Positions 60,159 to 64,000 of a stretch of 64,000 bases of DNA are shown piece by piece. A model generated the notes under the pieces. That model saw nothing but the letters and a program-made list of their open reading frames with translations. It was not told the origin of the DNA and ran no database searches. Source of the stretch: Ananas comosus (Eukaryota; Streptophyta; Magnoliopsida; Poales; Bromeliaceae); assembly GCF_001540865.1 (NCBI RefSeq), contig NC_033622.1, positions 2,895,454-2,959,453 on the forward strand. The letters are read 5' to 3'. The first letter of the stretch is position 1. Every line of letters begins with the position of its first letter. The translations under genes were made by a program, and so were the position numbers.

Positions 60159-61109
60159 CTAGCATAGATTAGGTAACATGGGATCAAACTTAATGGCAAT
60201 CGTTGGATCGGCGAGCGTCGCAACCGGGGCGATTGGATCGGCCAAGTAGGATAGGTGTAGGAGGCCCTAATCATGACGCCTAGCGATGGACATCGCAGGC
60301 ATTAGAGGAGAGGATGGAGGTGAGAGAGGGAGGGGAAGAGAGAGTGAAAGCGAAGCTTTGGGTAGCGGAGGAGGCATGCGCGGGCAAGGAATGCGCGGAA
60401 GGGAGGGAAAGGAGTTGATTCCACCACAGCTATCTGATCAAAAAAATGAAGGATGAAGATTGAGCGTCTCTTGGGAAAGGGAAGTGGCATGTTTCGGAGT
60501 AGGAAGAAAGAGAGTTGGCTGTTCTACACCGTTGAATCTGTAATCAACAGGGGCAGTAGAGGGGGCAATGAGGACATGCCACATGGCTGAATAGGAGTGT
60601 CAAATAAATAGATTGTATAGACTAGCATAGATTAGGTAGCATGGGATCCAACTTAATGGCAACCGTTGGATCGGCGAGCGTCGCAATCGAGGCGATTGGA
60701 TCAACCAAGGAGGGTAGGTGTAGGAGGCCTAATCATGATGCCTAAGGATGGACATTGCAGGCATTAGAGAAGAAGAGGAGGGAGGAGAGGATGGAGGTGA
60801 GAGAGGAAGAAAGAGAGAGGGAAAGAAAGAGAGAAAGCGGCGCTTTGGGCAGCGGAGGAGGCATGCGCTGGGCAAGGAACGCGCAGAGGGGAGGGGAAGG
60901 AGTTGATTCCACCACAGCCATCCGATCAAAAAAATGGAGTGTGAAGATTGAGCGTCTTTTGGGAAAGGGAAAAGGCATGTTTCGGAGTGGAAAGAAAGAG
61001 AGTTGGTTGATCTACACCGTTGAATCTGTAATCAAGAGGGGCAATAGAGGGGGCAATGAGAACATGTCACGTGGCTGAATAGGAGTTTCAAATAAGTAGT
61101 TTGTATAGA
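60159..61109. repeat. Tandem duplication of the Helitron 5' terminal segment
   Basis: Copy 1, 60159-60621 (463 bp), and copy 2, 60622-61109 (488 bp), both start CTAGCATAGATTAGGTA and both end in a Helitron-like terminus (TTGTATAGA on the plus strand). They share GTTGGATCGGCGAGCGTCGC, a purine-rich GAGAGAGGGA block and GAGTTGATTCCACCACAGC. Divergence is a few percent with indels. Confidence 0.85.
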
Positions 61110-61770
61110 TAATATATAATCTCTCATTTAAAAAAATAGGGCTTTTATTTGTTTATTGGCACAATTATTTAAAATTTTCAAATTTATTCTAAAATTATTA
61201 GAATATTCTTCTAAACCTTAAATCACATTAGCAAATCATTATGGTTTGAAATATTGGAAGAAACTTTTGAAAGTCAATAAAAACATTGTGATCAATCATG
61301 GATATATTAGATATATATTTAAAATTTTGAAGGACATATTAGATATTATTTCTGAAAAAAAATAAATAAAATAAGGATTCATTGTGGACTTTTGAATGAA
61401 GAGGTGTAAAATTTATACTCCTTTTTGAGTGCATAGGTAGCAGCGATCTAATTGAAAAGAAAAATGCTCTGTATACATTCATTTATACTGTATACATCTT
61501 ACACTTTTTTCATCTAAGACTATAAAAAATCTCAAAGAACTTTTAGTACTTTGAAAAAATCTAATATAACAAGTGGAATTTATTCTTACTCTAGATTATA
61601 GATTGTATTCCAAAACTTTAAAAAATACAAATGTATTCTTATTATAGATTGACTATTGTTAGTTAATTGTTAATTTTTGCAGTTTGGAGTAGTATGCCCG
61701 ATTAAATTTAGTTTTCGTGAACACTTCGTTTTGATTTATAATCGGGTTAGTTTCTTCAATACCCTCCTAA
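61110..61770. other. Intergenic, AT-rich, nothing recognised
   Basis: No gene or repeat ends seen between the Helitron-like element and the tandem array. Confidence 0.45.
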
Positions 61771-61779
61771 AATATTAAT

Positions 61780-63175
61780 TTTATAAATATTGCTTCAAAT
61801 TGTCAAATATTATTGGTGTCCTTAAAACTACTATTAATTTTCATGACCTTATACTGATATGGCCTAACCCTTTTAATTTTGAGGTGTGGAGTTAATCCCC
61901 CATGGCCTTATGCTCATGTGGCTAATCTCCTTAATTTCGGGGTGTGGGATTAATCCCCATGGCCTTACGTTGATATGACCTAACCCCCTTAATTTCGGAG
62001 TGAGTCCTACTAATTTTTATAATTATCTATCTATAAACTACTATTAATCCCCATGGCCTTATATTGATGTGGTCTAACATCCTTAATTTCGTGGTGTGGG
62101 TCCCACTAATTTTTTTATTATTAATCTATAAAGTACTATTAATTTTCATGGCCTTATGTTGATGTGGTCTAACCATCTTAATTTCGTGGTATGGGTCCCA
62201 TTATTTTTTATAATTATTTAAAAAAAAAATCTATAAACTACTATTAATCCAAATGGCCTTATATTGATGTGGCCTAACCCCCTTAATTTCGTGGTGTGGG
62301 TCCCACTAATTTTTTTATTATTAATCTATAAAGTACTATTAATTTTCATGGCCTTATGTTGATGTGGTCTAACCCTCTTAATTTTCTGGTGTGGTCCCAT
62401 TATTTTTTATAATTATTTTAAAAAAATTAAACTACTATTAATCCCAATCTATAATCTATTAATTACTATTAATCCTCATGGCTTTATGTTGATTTAGACT
62501 AGCTAACACCTTTAATTTCGAGATGTGGGTCCCACTAATTTTTATAATTATTTTTTTAAAAAAATTAAACTATTATTAATCCTCAGAGCCTTATACTTGA
62601 GTTTTTAGAAAAAAAGAAATACTCTGAAAACTCTTATATTGATTATAATATAAATCTACTTTATTCATAACAAATAATATATATTATTTCATCAATAATA
62701 TATGTATATATAATCTATAATCTATCTATAAACTACTATTAATCTTCATGGCCTTATGTTGATGTGGCCTAAAACCCTTAATTTTGGGATGTGGGTCCCA
62801 CTAATTTTTATAATTATTTTTTTAAAAAAATCAAACTACTATTAATTCCCATGGACTTATACTTGAGTTTTTAGAAAAAAAGAAATGCTCTGAAAACTCT
62901 TATATCTATAAATCTATAATCTATAAACTACTATTAATCCTCATGGCCTTATGTTGATGTGGCCTAACACCCTTAATTTTGGGATGTGGGTCCACTAATT
63001 ATTATAATTATTTTTTAAAAAATTAAACTACTATTAATCCTTATGGACTTATACTTGAGTTTTTAGAAAAAAAGAAATACTCTGAAAACTCTTATATTGA
63101 TAATAATATATAATATACTTTATTCACAATAAATAAGCTATATTATTTTATCAATAATATATAAAGTAATATTTT
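61780..63175. repeat. Degenerate tandem array, unit about 55-115 bp
   Basis: At least ten units of the form ATCTATAAACTACTATTAAT, CATGGCCTTATGTTGATGTG, GCCTAACCCCCTTAATTTCG, GTGTGGGTCCCACTAATTTT. A longer unit with TGAGTTTTTAGAAAAAAAG and TACTCTGAAAACTCTTATAT is present three times (about 62590, 62865, 63055). Confidence 0.75.
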
Positions 63176-63177
63176 TC

Positions 63178-63408
63178 AAGTTGGGCTAGAATGCTATTTA
63201 TAGTATTTGCCTCCTTTTGCTATCAAGTTTTTAGTCTTTGAATCAATCCCTTTCATCATTTTTAACCATCGAAAATATTATAACCTAGTGGAGACCACTC
63301 AACCCTGAGGGACTATAATATCATTCTAATCTTACAATTTTTCATCAAAGGATTAAAAACTTGATAGCAAAAGAGCCAAATAGTATCAATAGTATTCCAG
63401 CCCAACTC
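63178..63408. mobile_element. Type A palindromic MITE outside a microsatellite
   Basis: Starts AAGTTGGGCTAGAATGCTAT and ends AATAGTATTCCAGCCCAACT. The interior carries the type A phrases CTAGTGGAGACCACTCAACC and ACTTGATAGCAAAAG. The flanks are AT-rich but not a pure TA tract, unlike the other copies. Confidence 0.65.
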
Positions 63409-63856
63409 ATATTTTTCACTGATCTTTTTAATTATTTTTTCTCAAATTGGCTGGTTTTTTTTTTTTTTTTCTTTTTTCTCCATTTTCTTTTCTGTTGATT
63501 AAAGATGGACCGTCATCGTGATGAATGGTGCCCTTTGTCCGATGCGTTGTCATTTCGCCATTTTTTCTACCAATGGATACTTCCCATGGTTTGAATATAG
63601 ACTGAATTTATACATCAAGTAAAAATATTAATTTTTTTCTTACATTTTGTTTCCTGTTTGTTTAGTAGATTACGTAATTTCAGTTTTACAGTAACATCTA
63701 TTTACTATAAAGTTCGTGTTACTGTACTATATCTACTAAAAGATTTGAAAATGATATGTCTCTAATCACTTATCATTTTTATAATATTATAGGACATTAT
63801 TTCGAAGTCTCGCTTCATCAATATAACTCGCTGCAATATGCGGGCCACTACACTAG
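63409..63856 (+). mobile_element. Helitron-type 3' end
   Basis: The sequence CTGCAATATGCGGGCC forms a weak hairpin, then a short spacer and CTAG at 63853-63856, followed by T. The 5' end is not fixed; it could lie within or before the tandem array at 61780-63175, whose units begin with Helitron-like TCTATAAACTACTATTAA. Confidence 0.35.
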
Positions 63857-64000
63857 TATATATTAAAGGGTATAGGATTAGGCTTTGGGTTTGGGTTCCG
63901 GTTTGGGGTTTAGCGGAGCATTTGTGATAGATTTATGTATTTACAGTGACATGAATAATATTTTAAAGTTTTAAAAGGTTACGTTTGAAATTGTCTCCTT
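63857..64000. other. Window end, nothing recognised
   Basis: Contains a short run of GGTTTGGGTT-like degenerate words (63882-63912). No gene seen. Confidence 0.4.

Larger units (their letters stand above)
57324..61109 (-). mobile_element. Helitron-like element, 3.8 kb, with gene fragment
   Basis: Read on the minus strand: 5' end TCTATACAAACTACTTATTT at 61109, and 3' end a GC-rich hairpin (CGTCGCGAAGCGCG), spacer and CTGG at 57324. The flanks are A and T as Helitrons require. A second 5'-type end, TCTATACAATCTATTTATT, lies at 60621 because the terminal 460-490 bp are tandemly duplicated. The body carries a stop-interrupted protein-coding-like segment (58056-58625) and an LTR-like fragment (about 58990-59518). 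No Rep/helicase is present. Confidence 0.6.

Overview
The window is nuclear DNA from a flowering plant, almost certainly a monocot. It holds intron-rich SMC4 and ribosomal protein S11 genes, an intronless PPR gene with a strong 5'-to-3' fall in GC that is typical of commelinid monocots, a DUF1677 gene, and abundant MITEs, TRIMs, Helitrons and LTR elements. A pineapple-like genome is my guess; I cannot confirm the species.

Layout. 1-1.1 kb: the end of a hAT-like repeat and a complete 271-bp TRIM element. 1.4-2.5 kb (minus): a four-exon gene of an uncharacterised plant family. 3.5-14.7 kb (minus): SMC4, the condensin ATPase, with 28 exons that splice into a 1250-residue protein. 15.0-16.3 kb: a hAT-like non-autonomous element. 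16.7-23.9 kb: an unusual cluster of palindromic MITE-like elements, nearly all seated in (TA)n or (GA)n tracts and built on shared cores with differing outer arms; one carries a TRIM and one neighbour is hAT-like. 25.0-26.7 kb: a decayed PIF/Harbinger element with a transposase remnant. 28.7-29.8 kb: a hAT-like element with a CACTA MITE nested in it. 30.0-30.5 kb (minus): the DUF1677 gene. 31.6-36.8 kb (minus): a decayed Ty3/gypsy chromovirus. 37.5-39.6 kb: an LTR and gag fragment of another gypsy element. 39.7-42.7 kb: a second CACTA MITE, more palindromic MITEs and a short Helitron. 43.2-44.2 kb: a LINE remnant. 45.0-46.1 kb (plus): the PPR gene. 46.9-49.7 kb: an LTR-like repeat, a Helitron 3' end and a GC-rich island. 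50.5-50.9 kb: a minisatellite. 53.6-57.1 kb (minus): RPS11. 57.3-61.1 kb: a Helitron-like element with duplicated 5' termini that carries a protein-coding-like pseudogene. 61.8-63.2 kb: a degenerate tandem array, followed by one more palindromic MITE and a Helitron-type 3' end.

The five intact genes are independent single-copy-type genes with no operon-like relationship: SMC4 in chromosome condensation, RPS11 in cytosolic translation, PPR probably in organelle RNA processing, and two plant-specific proteins of unknown role. Three introns, two in SMC4 and one in RPS11, appear to use GC-AG splice sites. The most distinctive signal is the set of modular palindromic elements that sit in microsatellites, with the Helitron that has two 5' ends next.
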